A DNA stretch of 64,000 nt from Flavihumibacter fluvii (GCF_018595675.2 NZ_CP092333.1:3372001-3436000); one strand, 5' to 3'; positions 25,926 to 34,424 are shown, counted from the stretch's first letter. Notes: generated by a model from the sequence alone, not told the origin. A program made the numbers and translations.

Positions 25926-25957
25926 GTATTGTGGAATTTGAAAATTTTGAATGTGGA

Positions 25958-26401
25958 TTAGAATTTCAGTTCTTTAGGCTGCTGTGCAGTATGCGGATGA
26001 TTGCCACCTGCATAAACAAACAACTTTTTGTACATTTTGCGGCCCAGGCGATTCTTTGGTAACATGCCTTTTACTGCACGCTCGATAACCACTTCCGGGC
26101 GACGCTTCAGCAGGTCCTGCGCTACTTCTTCCTTACGGCCACCGGGGTAACCACTGAAATTTTCATACACTTTCTGCTCCATTTTGTTACCTGTGAACTG
26201 AACTTTGTCAGCATTGGTAACAATAATAAAATCACCACAATCAACGTGTGGGGTATAATACGCTTTGTTCTTACCACGCAAAATGGCCGCGATTCTGGCG
26301 CACATACGACCTACGGTTTGATTGGTACCATCTACAACGTACCAATTACGTTGCACAGTAGCCTCGTTCGCATGCTTGGTGGTGAAATGTAATTTGCTCA
26401 T
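25958..26401 (-). CDS. rplM: 50S ribosomal protein L13
   Basis: A 147-residue L13: WYVVDGTNQTVGRMCARIAAILRGKNKAYYTPHVDCGDFIIVTNADKVQFTGNK followed by the conserved RAVKGMLPKNRLGRKMYKKLFVYAGGNHPHTAQQP. First gene of the leftward translation operon; the upstream region holds no clear TAnnTTTG element. Confidence 0.97.
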   Translation of the reverse strand: MSKLHFTTKHANEATVQRNWYVVDGTNQTVGRMCARIAAILRGKNKAYYTPHVDCGDFIIVTNADKVQFTGNKMEQKVYENFSGYPGGRKEEVAQDLLKRRPEVVIERAVKGMLPKNRLGRKMYKKLFVYAGGNHPHTAQQPKELKF

Positions 26402-26574
26402 TTAACTTAATTTAGTTGGCTACCTCCAACCAGGTAGTCCATTTGATGAAATAAATCGGAGCGCAAAGGTAGGACAGACCAGTATTTAATTCCAAGAAAT
26501 CGGCAGACTATTTTTCACGCACCATTCATAACCAACTGATAATCAATAAATATTTTTACACAAAATTTTAGTAG

Positions 26575-27177
26575 ATGGCAAATTTGAACCTCGGACGCAC
26601 CCAATTTGGCGATCCGGCCAATACAGGGAACACCTTATCTGAAGCGGAAACCCTGGCTCTTTTACAGGAATGGGTCCCCAATGAGCGCCTGCAGTTACAC
26701 ATGCGTCAGGTTGGTGCCGTGATGAAGGCATGGGCCCTGGAACGGGAAGGACTACCTGAATCAGAAGCCCACAAATGGTGGATGGCCGGCGTTCTGCATG
26801 ATGCCGACTGGGATAAATTCCCCGACGCCCATTGCCGCATCATTATTGAAGAACTGGAACGCCGCCAGATCGATCCGGCAGTCATTCGCACCATTGCCAG
26901 CCATGGCCCGCGTCATTTTGGGGTAGAACCGGAAACGTCCATGGAAAAGATGATCTATGTATTTGATGAGTTATCAGGCTTTATCCATGCCGCAGCACTG
27001 ATCAGGCCTACCCGGTATGAAGGTATGGATGTGAAATCGGTACAAAAGAAACTGAAAACCCCATCCTTCGCTGCGCAGGTGAACCGCGATGAAATTGCAG
27101 ATGCGGTAAACAGGATTGAAGTGCCACTGGAAGAGATCCTGGCATTTATCATTGAAAAACAGGCGGCAGTTGTTTGA
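26575..27177 (+). CDS. HD-domain phosphohydrolase-like protein
   Basis: A 200-residue protein with one HD domain. The motif reads GVLHDADWDKFPDAH (His-Asp pair), preceded by LHMRQVGAVMKAWAL and followed by IRTIASHG. This is the HDIG-type arrangement of small predicted nucleotide phosphohydrolases. There is no signal peptide. The gene ends 3 bp before the convergent Crp/Fnr gene. The substrate is unknown. Confidence 0.82.
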   Translation: MANLNLGRTQFGDPANTGNTLSEAETLALLQEWVPNERLQLHMRQVGAVMKAWALEREGLPESEAHKWWMAGVLHDADWDKFPDAHCRIIIEELERRQIDPAVIRTIASHGPRHFGVEPETSMEKMIYVFDELSGFIHAAALIRPTRYEGMDVKSVQKKLKTPSFAAQVNRDEIADAVNRIEVPLEEILAFIIEKQAAVV

Positions 27178-27180
27178 TCC

Positions 27181-27888
27181 TCACTTTAAATCCGCAATAC
27201 GGATCAATTTATTTACATCAAGTACAATGATTTTCCTGCCCCTGGTTTCCAGGATCCTGTCTTCCTTAAATTCGGAAAGGACCCGCACAACATGCTCCCT
27301 GGCCGTTCCAACCATGCTGGCCAGGTCGTCGCGGCTCATGTTTATTTCTACCGGCATACCTGCCTGGAAATTGACTTTATACTTTTCTCGCAGCACGATT
27401 AATTGGAGCGCCAACCTTTCCCTGACAGATTTTTGCGCAAACATATTGAGGCTGTTGGCCAAAACTGCAAACTCATGACTGAGCGTTTTTAATAACCGCC
27501 TGCTTAAAATATCTGAATGTTCCAGGGTTTCTAAAAAATCACTTTTGGGAATAAAGGCAATCCTGCTTTCTTCAATAGCTGCTGCCGAATCGGGATACCG
27601 GTCTTCAGAGAGTATGGCATGATAGCCCAGTAATTCACCGGTATTAGCTAAATAAATGATATGCGCCTTACCGTCATTATCCAGTTTGTATTTTTTTACT
27701 TTGCCTTCTGCGATGTAGAAAATTCCAGAAGGATATGAACCCTCCCTGAATATGATCTCGCCCTTTTTATACACCTGTTCGGTTTTGTTAGCGGTAAGAG
27801 AGGCCAGCACATCAGGCGGCAGGTCTGCCAAAACTGATTCGCTTTTGAAATCCCACTTATCAATTGGGAAAATACCACTGATGCTCAT
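27181..27888 (-). CDS. Crp/Fnr family transcriptional regulator
   Basis: A 235-residue regulator. The N-terminal cyclic-nucleotide-binding-like barrel (YKKGEIIFREGSYPSGIFYIAEGKVKKYKLDNDG) is followed by the dimer helix and a winged helix-turn-helix (INMSRDDLASMVGTAREHVVRVLSEFKEDRILETRGRKIIVLD). There are no FNR-type cysteines for an iron-sulfur cluster. I prefer ATG 27888 over a GTG at 27894, because a TAAATTTG element ends 6 bp before it. It is divergent from the GcvH-like cluster and shares a palindrome with it. Confidence 0.9.
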   Translation of the reverse strand: MSISGIFPIDKWDFKSESVLADLPPDVLASLTANKTEQVYKKGEIIFREGSYPSGIFYIAEGKVKKYKLDNDGKAHIIYLANTGELLGYHAILSEDRYPDSAAAIEESRIAFIPKSDFLETLEHSDILSRRLLKTLSHEFAVLANSLNMFAQKSVRERLALQLIVLREKYKVNFQAGMPVEINMSRDDLASMVGTAREHVVRVLSEFKEDRILETRGRKIIVLDVNKLIRIADLK

Positions 27889-27893
27889 AGGCA

Positions 27894-27901
27894 CAAATTT
27901 A
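27894..27901 (-). promoter_or_regulatory. -7 promoter element TAAATTTG for the Crp/Fnr gene
   Basis: A TAnnTTTG match on the minus strand, 5 bases before ATG 27888; the mRNA would be almost leaderless. Confidence 0.55.
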
Positions 27902-27914
27902 CCAAATTAAAAAT

Positions 27915-27926
27915 TGACAAATGTCA
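27915..27926. promoter_or_regulatory. Candidate Crp/Fnr binding palindrome TGACAAATGTCA
   Basis: TGACA-AA-TGTCA is a perfect inverted repeat in the 95-bp region between the divergent Crp/Fnr gene and the GcvH-like cluster. Its centre is about 64 bp before the likely start of the rightward transcript, which is a usual activator distance for this regulator family, and it overlaps the upstream part of the regulator's own promoter. A second TTGACAA half-site lies at 27936-27942. Confidence 0.5.
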
Positions 27927-27971
27927 CATTTTCGATTGACAAGGCTTACCGTAGCGCCTCCTTATCTACAG

Positions 27972-27979
27972 TAGCTTTG
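27972..27979 (+). promoter_or_regulatory. -7 promoter element TAGCTTTG for the GcvH-like cluster
   Basis: A TAnnTTTG match 4 bases before ATG 27984, again predicting an almost leaderless mRNA. Confidence 0.6.
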
Positions 27980-27983
27980 CGCC

Positions 27984-28376
27984 ATGAATGTAGAAAGAAC
28001 CAAAAAGAAGGACTTGTATTATACTGGTGATCATGAGTGGATAGACTACCAGGGTTCAGTAGCTTATATGGGTATTTGCTTATTTAAGCTGATTGGTTTT
28101 AAACAGGTACAGGAAATACGTTTTAATGACGCATCAGGATTTAAAAAAAAGGGGGAAGTAATTGCCAGCCTTAAATACAATGACTATAACATTTCAGTCC
28201 ATATGCCGGTTGACGGAAAAATTCTGCAGGTGAATGAAAAATTACAAAATGGCAATCCGAATTTTTTGCTGGACTGTGCTGAAAGCAGCGGATGGATCGC
28301 ATTGATAGCGCCAACACTTCCCCATGAAAGGTATGACCTGATTCATCCCAAAAAATATAAGTTCAAAGCGAAATGA
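27984..28376 (+). CDS. GcvH-like (lipoyl-domain-fold) protein, altered lipoylation site
   Basis: A 130-residue protein resembling the glycine cleavage H protein. It opens LYYTGDHEWIDYQGSVAYMGICLFKLIGFKQVQEIRF, like HxWI..xGxxxxGIT..A...LGD in GcvH, and has the second-half pattern MPVDGKILQVNEKLQNGNPNFLLDCAESSGWIALI. In true GcvH the lipoyl lysine lies eight residues before the Pro of APVSG; here that place is Asp67 and the nearest lysine (K64) is three residues further off. It may therefore not be lipoylated in the usual way. It is first in a cluster with a methyltransferase and a carbonic anhydrase, overlapping the former by 4 bp. Confidence 0.75.
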   Translation: MNVERTKKKDLYYTGDHEWIDYQGSVAYMGICLFKLIGFKQVQEIRFNDASGFKKKGEVIASLKYNDYNISVHMPVDGKILQVNEKLQNGNPNFLLDCAESSGWIALIAPTLPHERYDLIHPKKYKFKAK

Positions 28377-28978
28377 CGATAACCGGAGATCAACAGATAG
28401 CGGAACACTGGTTTAATTCAGATACTGCGTTCAACCAGGTATACCCACCAGAAATTCAACGTTTGGCTAAACGGCATTGGACGCCCTTGCAGATTGCCCA
28501 AAAAGCTGCAGATTTCCTGGCCACCGAAAATAATGTGCGGGTTTTGGATATAGGAAGTGGTGCCGGGAAATTTTGCCTGGCTGCAGCATTCTATAAACCA
28601 ACAGCTTCATTTACAGGCGTTGAACAGCGTAAAAACCTGGTTAATATTGCAGAAACAGCCAGGCAAATCCTACAACTGGAAAATGCTTCATTCATTAATG
28701 CCAATTTCACCCAGGTTGACTTCAGCAAATACGATCATTTTTATTTCTATAATGCCTTTTATGAAAACCTGGCCTGCACTGATAAAATAGATAACAGTAT
28801 AGATTATTCCAGGGAACTGTACAATTATTACAACATGTATTTATACAAGCTGCTTCAGCAGACTCCAAGCGGAACGAAGCTGGCAGCATACCACAGCCTT
28901 GAGGATGAAATGCCGGCAGGATTCCGGGTTGTTAAAACTGAAATGGACAGCATGTTAAAATTCTGGATAAAGTTATAA
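28373..28978 (+). CDS. Class I SAM-dependent methyltransferase
   Basis: A 201-residue Rossmann-fold methyltransferase. Motif I is VLDIGSGAGKFCLAAAF and the acidic loop that binds the SAM ribose is FTGVEQRKNLV. A HFYFYNAFYENL segment stands in the place of motif IV. The substrate is not predictable; the fold could modify a small molecule or a protein. The ATG overlaps the stop of the GcvH-like gene (ATGA), so both are likely made together. Confidence 0.82.
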   Translation: MTITGDQQIAEHWFNSDTAFNQVYPPEIQRLAKRHWTPLQIAQKAADFLATENNVRVLDIGSGAGKFCLAAAFYKPTASFTGVEQRKNLVNIAETARQILQLENASFINANFTQVDFSKYDHFYFYNAFYENLACTDKIDNSIDYSRELYNYYNMYLYKLLQQTPSGTKLAAYHSLEDEMPAGFRVVKTEMDSMLKFWIKL

Positions 28979-28985
28979 GTTCCCC

Positions 28986-29687
28986 ATGCAAACCAACTAT
29001 TCGCCAATATTCAACAGGGCAGTCCTTATATTACAAATTACGCTGCTTTTATTCATTATGAATGGCTGTAAGCAGAATAGCCGAGATACGGTTAACAATA
29101 CATCAGCTTCGGTAAATCATTTGCAACGGTTATTAAATGGTAATGAACGATTTTCCCATTTGAAACCCAGGCATCCCGATGAAGACTTACAACGGCTAAA
29201 GGAGGCTGCCATAGTGCAACACCCATATGCTGTTGTAATTTGTTGTTCAGATTCGAGGGTGTCGCCGGAACTACTATTTGATGAAGGGATCGGCGACCTC
29301 TTTGTAATTCGAACAGCTGGAAATATAATAGGGGGCGTGGAAATTGGAAGCGTAGAATATGCCGTGGAACATCTGGGTGTAAAATTAATTGTGGTTATGG
29401 GCCATGAAAACTGCGGTGCAATAAAGGCTTTCGTCGAAGGCGGAAATGCACCTGGCCATATTAAGGACATTGTGGACAGCATAGGCAATGAATCTGAAAT
29501 AATTGCTATTCCAAAAAACAACAAGGATCGGCTGGAAAAATGTGTAACTGCAAATGTACTACATGCCGTAAAGCAACTCCAGCAACAATCATTGATTCTA
29601 CAGGAAAAAAAATCAGAAGGGGATATTCAAATTATAGGTACAAGGTATGATTTGAATGATCTGAAAATTACAATTCTCCAACCATAA
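28986..29687 (+). CDS. Beta-carbonic anhydrase, exported (possible lipoprotein)
   Basis: A 233-residue beta-class carbonic anhydrase that interconverts CO2 and bicarbonate. The zinc ligands are C87 in CCSDSR (with Asp89 and Arg91), H140 and C143 in GHENCGA. Unlike the usual cytoplasmic forms it has an N-terminal hydrophobic stretch (about residues 12-25) ending in MNGC28, a plausible though imperfect lipobox. It would thus act in the periplasm, tethered to a membrane. It follows the methyltransferase by 7 bp. Confidence 0.88.
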   Translation: MQTNYSPIFNRAVLILQITLLLFIMNGCKQNSRDTVNNTSASVNHLQRLLNGNERFSHLKPRHPDEDLQRLKEAAIVQHPYAVVICCSDSRVSPELLFDEGIGDLFVIRTAGNIIGGVEIGSVEYAVEHLGVKLIVVMGHENCGAIKAFVEGGNAPGHIKDIVDSIGNESEIIAIPKNNKDRLEKCVTANVLHAVKQLQQQSLILQEKKSEGDIQIIGTRYDLNDLKITILQP

Positions 29688-29697
29688 ATACCAGTAT

Positions 29698-29973
29698 ATG
29701 TCAATAATACTACATGAATACAGCACAAAACTAATGAATAAGATACTGGTTTCATCTTCACATGAAGAAGTTAAACGGCATATTCATTCCATAAAAAAAA
29801 CACTTGAAGAGAAGAATGTTAGCGGTCATGCCATTTCTGGATTCTTTGAAAATATTATTGCCGATCTTGAGTCATTAAGCCCAATGCATAAAAATGCGCA
29901 GGAATGGAGTAATATCCAGATAGCAAGGATTTTCTTACACAGAACAAAAAATGAAATAATTATTCCGCAATAA
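29698..29973 (+). CDS. Small hypothetical protein
   Basis: A 91-residue protein of unknown family, mostly helical, with a charged central part (HSIKKTLEEKNVSGHAISGFFENIIADLES) and no signal peptide. It lies 10 bp behind the carbonic anhydrase and 15 bp before the DUF1275 gene and has the same codon style, which supports it as a real gene of the cluster. Confidence 0.65.
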   Translation: MSIILHEYSTKLMNKILVSSSHEEVKRHIHSIKKTLEEKNVSGHAISGFFENIIADLESLSPMHKNAQEWSNIQIARIFLHRTKNEIIIPQ

Positions 29974-29988
29974 CCCATTTTTCAAACA

Positions 29989-30729
29989 ATGCTAAAACAC
30001 CAGGGAGTACGGCGTACACATATTCACAATGTCAGATTGGCTATTCTATTAAGCCTTACTGCTGGCCTGGTAAACAGTGAGGGGTTCCTGGGATTTTCAG
30101 TATTAACGACCAATGTAACCGGCCATGCGGCTTTATTTGCAGAAAATATTTCTATTAAAGAATGGGCAAATTCGTGGGTGATTGCCCTGTGGATGCTGCT
30201 CTTTTTAGGTGGTGCTTTTATTTCAAGTTTCATCATTGATGTAATAGGAAAAAATCAACGGTATTCAAATTTAATACCAATCTCCCTTGAATTTTTAATC
30301 CTGGTGATCATTGGGATCATAGGTAACCATTATAGAACAAATGAGGTTGCAAGTCAATTATTTGCAGGCAGTTTATTGTTTGCCATGGGTATGCAAAATT
30401 CTTTAGTGTCAATGATATCCAAATCTGTTGTGCGAACAACCCACTTAACAGGAACCTTTACTGATTTAGGAATTGAACTGGCACAGTTAAGATTTATAAA
30501 ACCTGAAAAAAAGCGGGAATTAAGGTCACGCATCTGGCTTAAACTATTTATTATTTCTTCTTTTATTGCAGGTGCTATCATGGGTGCATATGCCTTCAGG
30601 AGTTATCATTATTATTCCTTTTTTATCCCGGCAGGGGTCCTGGTATTTACCTTATTGTATGATATATTACGGGTCACTGCAAAGTGGTATTACCGGAAAA
30701 TCGAAAAAAAGTTATCTTTTAACGGGTAA
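29989..30729 (+). CDS. YoaK/DUF1275 family membrane protein
   Basis: A 246-residue protein with six predicted membrane segments. The family pattern is clear: LLSLTAGLVNSEGFLGFSVLTTNVTGHAALFAENI near the start and GMQNSLVSMISKSVVRTTHLTGTFTDLGIELAQ in the middle. DUF1275 proteins are distantly related to transporters and have no proven role. It is the last gene of the Crp-linked cluster and converges on the NUDIX gene. Confidence 0.88.
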   Translation: MLKHQGVRRTHIHNVRLAILLSLTAGLVNSEGFLGFSVLTTNVTGHAALFAENISIKEWANSWVIALWMLLFLGGAFISSFIIDVIGKNQRYSNLIPISLEFLILVIIGIIGNHYRTNEVASQLFAGSLLFAMGMQNSLVSMISKSVVRTTHLTGTFTDLGIELAQLRFIKPEKKRELRSRIWLKLFIISSFIAGAIMGAYAFRSYHYYSFFIPAGVLVFTLLYDILRVTAKWYYRKIEKKLSFNG

Positions 30730-30749
30730 TATTTTACTGAAGCCAGATG

Positions 30750-31490
30750 CTAGGCGTTTTCAGTTTTCGTGGCTGCTTTTCTACTGTCACCGATTTTTCG
30801 GATGGCCTTGTCAAATTTTTCTTTATTAAACTCATACAGCTTGCCTGGACGGTGTGGCACATCTTCTTCCAATTCATTAAGGTCTGTCAGCCAGTCCATC
30901 ACAAAAAATTTCTTCCTGAAATTTCTCCTGTCGAGCCTGGTATTCAGGATTGCTTCATACAGGCATTGTAATTCCCTCAGGGAAAATTTCCTGGGCAGCA
31001 GATTGAATACCAGTGGATGGTCTTCAATTTTTTCCCGTAACTGGTCAAGGCAGGATTGCAGGATTTCCTTGTGATCGAAAGCCATTTCGGTAATATCATT
31101 CACAGGATGCCAGTGTAGTTCGTTATCTGATAATTTCAACTGGTGGTTCTTGATATTGACCAGGGAAAAATAAGCCACGGTAATCACCCTGCCAGCGGGG
31201 TGGCGGTTGGGCTTTCCAAATGTCTTCACTTGTTCGAGGTATACATCATCAAGCCCGGTTCTTTCCTTCAGTATCCTATAGGAAGCTGCTTCAATGTCTT
31301 CATCCGGCCGAACAAGGTCACCCAGTAAGGACCACTTCCCTTTATACTCCTTGATATTGCATTTGATCACCAGTACCTTCAATTCATTATCCTCAAACCC
31401 GAAAATCACACAATCTACCGAAAGGGCTATCCTGAAATAGTCGTCGTCGTTCAATTCGCCCAAATGGCTAAACCTGGAAATTTGCTTCAT
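30750..31490 (-). CDS. NUDIX-type transcriptional regulator (NrtR/AraR-like)
   Basis: A 246-residue protein. The first 140 residues are a NUDIX domain (YFRIALSVDCVIFGFEDNELKVLVIKCNIKEYKGKWSLLGDLVRPDEDIE), the rest a winged helix (PRKFSLRELQCLYEAILNTRLDRRNFRKKF). The NUDIX box is degenerate: the region GDLVRPDEDIEAASYRILKE lacks the full REUxEE set of metal-binding acids, as in NUDIX-derived sensors that bind rather than cleave a ligand. In Bacteroides a member of this class responds to arabinose. The regulated genes here are unknown. Confidence 0.82.
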   Translation of the reverse strand: MKQISRFSHLGELNDDDYFRIALSVDCVIFGFEDNELKVLVIKCNIKEYKGKWSLLGDLVRPDEDIEAASYRILKERTGLDDVYLEQVKTFGKPNRHPAGRVITVAYFSLVNIKNHQLKLSDNELHWHPVNDITEMAFDHKEILQSCLDQLREKIEDHPLVFNLLPRKFSLRELQCLYEAILNTRLDRRNFRKKFFVMDWLTDLNELEEDVPHRPGKLYEFNKEKFDKAIRKIGDSRKAATKTENA

Positions 31491-31646
31491 ATAGCTGGTC
31501 TAATGGTTTCCTTAGCTTCAAAAATACCGGATGCGTAGTATTGTAAGTCCAGTTTTTGGATTTTTCTTTTGCCATTCATAAAAAATAAGTCCTGCTTTAC
31601 AGTTTTAGGTTTATTAACCTTGGACGAGGGTATTTAACTTTACTAC

Positions 31647-33737
31647 ATGTATACACCCAGACAAACCAGCGAGTGGCAGCTTAAAACGACGGATTTGTTG
31701 CAAAAGCTGCCTGGTATAAAAAAGGGAGATATAGAGGTTTTGCGCGATGTGCTGCGTTTTCACGAATACCGTTACTATGTTCTGGATGCTCCATTGATAG
31801 CAGATTACGAATACGACCAGTTGTATAAAGGCCTGGAGCGGTTGGAAGCAGCGCTTCCCGAATTGGTGACGCCGGACTCGCCTACACAAAGGGTGGCGAA
31901 CGGCCTCAATCCATCCTTTCCCACTGTGTCGCACCTTGTACCCATGTTATCACTGGATAATTCTTACAATGCGACCGACCTGGTTGATTGGGATCGCCGG
32001 GTGCGGGAAGGTGCTGGGGAAACCAGCATTGAATATTGTGTGGAACCAAAATTTGACGGGGCAAGTATTTCACTGATTTATGAAAAAGATTTGTTTGTGC
32101 GGGGAGCAACAAGGGGCGATGGCGTCCAGGGCGATGATATTACCACCAACATCAGGCAAATCAGGTCGGTACCCCTTTCGGCAAGGTTTTCGTCTTATGG
32201 CATCCAGCAGATTGAAATCCGTGGTGAGGTGTTGCTTACCAAAAAGCATTTTAAAGCTTTCAACGATAAGCTGGCTGAACAAAACCTGCCGCCATTGGCC
32301 AATCCGAGAAATGCCGCCGCTGGCTCCCTTCGGATAAAAGATCCTTCAGAAGTACGGCGAAGAAATCTGGAAGCGTTTTTATACCATGTCAGTTACCATT
32401 CGGATGAGGACGGTGTGCCGGCAGAATTACTTACACATTCGGGTACCCTGGAAATGTTGTGGGATCTTGGTTTCAGGAGTCCGAACAAGGAAAAGAAAGT
32501 GTTTTCCGGAATAGATGCCGTAGTGGCTTATTGCCAGGAATTTGAATCGGGAAGGGATGCTCTTCCCTATGAAATTGACGGCATGGTCATTAAGGTCAAC
32601 CGGTTGGACCTTCAAGATAAACTGGGTATGACCACCCATCACCCCAGGTGGGCCATTGCATACAAATTCAAGGCAAGGCAGGCCACCAGCCGGCTAAGAT
32701 CCGTGGAATTCCAGGTTGGCCGAACCGGTGCGATTACACCCGTTGCTAAAATTGATCCGGTTCCAATTGGCGGGGTTACTGTAGGGTCCATCAGCTTGTT
32801 TAATGAAGATGTGATCCGTGAAAAAGACCTGATGATTGGGGACAGGGTGCTGGTTGAACGGGCGGGGGATGTGATACCTTATATCGTGAAATCGCTGCCT
32901 GAAGCGCGAAATGGCGGGGAGCATAAGATAGAATTTCCAACTGATTGTCCGGAGTGCGGATCGCGGTTGTTCAAGGAAGAAGGCGAAGCTGTCTGGCGTT
33001 GTGTGAATATAGATTGCCCGGCGCAGGTGGTGGAACGTATCATCCATTTTGTATCGAAAGATGCCATGGATATCAAGAGTTTCGGGGAAGCCAATGTGCG
33101 GAAATTTTATGAGTTGGGTTATCTCAGGGATATTCCATCCATATACCAGCTGCCTTTTGACCAGATCAGGGGCATGGAAGGGTTTGGTGAGAAATCGATC
33201 AGCAATTTATCAGCGGCCATCGAGCAATCCAAACAGCAACCGCTGCACAGGCTGATTTTCGCCCTCGGAATCCGTTATGTGGGGGAAACTACCGCTAAAA
33301 CACTGGCTCAATCGGTTAGCCACCTGATGGACCTTAGCCGGATGAGCCTGGAAGAATTGCAGCAGCTGGAGGATGTTGGTGTGAAAGTGGCAGCCAGTAT
33401 CCATCAGTTTTTTAAGAACCGCGGTAATCTTAAGCTGCTGAAGGAGCTGGAGGAAATTGGGCTGAATTTTAAAAGCGAAAAGAAGGAAACACTTACAGAT
33501 GGCGAACTTTCAGGCCAAACCTTCCTTTTCACGGGAACCCTTAACCGATTGAAAAGAAGTGATGCTGAGGCCATGGTAGAAGAAAGGGGTGGCAAAATAT
33601 TGAGCGGGGTAAGCAGTAAGCTCAATTACCTGGTGGTAGGCGATGATGCCGGCTCCAAACTGGAAAAGGCAAAAAAGATCCCCCAGATCCAAATTATTAC
33701 GGAGGAGGAATTCCTGAAATTGGTGGAGAATGGATAA
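31647..33737 (+). CDS. ligA: NAD+-dependent DNA ligase
   Basis: A 696-residue LigA with the full set of domains. The Ia domain (FHEYRYYVLDAPLIADYEYDQLY) binds NMN. The nucleotidyltransferase domain has the adenylated K135 in EPKFDGAS. The OB fold comes next (QVGRTGAITPVAKIDPV), then the Cys4 zinc finger (CPECGSRL to CVNIDCPAQ) and the helix-hairpin-helix repeats. A BRCT domain ends the protein (LSGQTFLFTGTLNRLKRSDAEAMVEERGGKI). Length is normal. It seals nicks in replication and repair. It has no close neighbour on its strand. Confidence 0.97.
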   Translation: MYTPRQTSEWQLKTTDLLQKLPGIKKGDIEVLRDVLRFHEYRYYVLDAPLIADYEYDQLYKGLERLEAALPELVTPDSPTQRVANGLNPSFPTVSHLVPMLSLDNSYNATDLVDWDRRVREGAGETSIEYCVEPKFDGASISLIYEKDLFVRGATRGDGVQGDDITTNIRQIRSVPLSARFSSYGIQQIEIRGEVLLTKKHFKAFNDKLAEQNLPPLANPRNAAAGSLRIKDPSEVRRRNLEAFLYHVSYHSDEDGVPAELLTHSGTLEMLWDLGFRSPNKEKKVFSGIDAVVAYCQEFESGRDALPYEIDGMVIKVNRLDLQDKLGMTTHHPRWAIAYKFKARQATSRLRSVEFQVGRTGAITPVAKIDPVPIGGVTVGSISLFNEDVIREKDLMIGDRVLVERAGDVIPYIVKSLPEARNGGEHKIEFPTDCPECGSRLFKEEGEAVWRCVNIDCPAQVVERIIHFVSKDAMDIKSFGEANVRKFYELGYLRDIPSIYQLPFDQIRGMEGFGEKSISNLSAAIEQSKQQPLHRLIFALGIRYVGETTAKTLAQSVSHLMDLSRMSLEELQQLEDVGVKVAASIHQFFKNRGNLKLLKELEEIGLNFKSEKKETLTDGELSGQTFLFTGTLNRLKRSDAEAMVEERGGKILSGVSSKLNYLVVGDDAGSKLEKAKKIPQIQIITEEEFLKLVENG

Positions 33738-33781
33738 ACGCATACTGCTTTTATGGAATATCTTTTCGTAACTTTAGAAAA

Positions 33782-34354
33782 ATGGGAACGATGGTAAAAT
33801 CATTAACAGGCGAAGCCTGGAAGCCCTTACAGTTTCCGGGATGGAAACATCTTCGCAAACAATACGCATTATCTTCCAGTGGCCGGGTAGCGAGTTACAC
33901 GGATTCGGTAACGGAAGACGGTAAGTTATTGAACGGATCGCTTACTACAGGCTATAAAACGCTAAACCTTCATCGTCCGGGTAACAATGGCACTTTGTAC
34001 ATACATCGTGAAATTGCCCGTCTCTTTTTGAAGAAGCCTTCTACCAAGCACCGGTACGTGATCCATATCAATCATAACAAAATTGATAATTCAGTCAAGA
34101 ACCTGAAATGGGCGACACTGGAAGAAATGATTGAGCACCAACAAAACAGTCCGGCTAAGGTGGCTTATAAGAAAGTGCAGGCCAACCGTGCCACGGGGTT
34201 AAAATTGAATGCAACCCAGGTAAAGTCCATCAAAAAAACTTTGGGTGCCAAGAACAGGACCCTCACGATTCGGCAGCTTGCGGAAAAATATGGCGTTAGT
34301 GAAATGACCATGTACCGCATCAAGAGCGGCGAAAACTGGGCTAAAGTAAAATGA
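33782..34354 (+). CDS. NUMOD4/HNH-like protein with C-terminal helix-turn-helix
   Basis: A 190-residue protein. The N-terminal part reads as a NUMOD4-type DNA-binding motif (WKPLQFPGWKHLRKQYALSSSGRVASY). A HNH_3-like endonuclease core follows (GYKTLNLHRPGNNGTLYIHREIARLFL, and VIHINHNKIDNSVKNLKWAT). The end is a helix-turn-helix (LTIRQLAEKYGVSEMTMYRIKSGENW). This order is typical of phage and intron homing nucleases, but no intron, intein or phage gene is near. It stands alone 44 bp behind ligA and is followed by a REP-like palindrome. It may be a free-standing homing nuclease or a domesticated DNA-binding protein. Confidence 0.8.
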   Translation: MGTMVKSLTGEAWKPLQFPGWKHLRKQYALSSSGRVASYTDSVTEDGKLLNGSLTTGYKTLNLHRPGNNGTLYIHREIARLFLKKPSTKHRYVIHINHNKIDNSVKNLKWATLEEMIEHQQNSPAKVAYKKVQANRATGLKLNATQVKSIKKTLGAKNRTLTIRQLAEKYGVSEMTMYRIKSGENWAKVK

Positions 34355-34361
34355 TTTTCCT

Positions 34362-34407
34362 TGTCTGACATCTTAAAGATGTCAGACACCTATAGATGTC
34401 AGACACC
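34362..34407. repeat. REP-like palindrome plus extra half-copy (TGTCTGACA type)
   Basis: The arms TGTCTGACATCTT (34362-34374) and AAGATGTCAGACA (34376-34388) are perfectly complementary around one base. Then comes CCTATA and a third, direct copy of the right arm (34394-34407). A relative of this element lies at 51128-51154. Confidence 0.85.
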
Positions 34408-34424
34408 CCTACCTTTTTGGTAAG

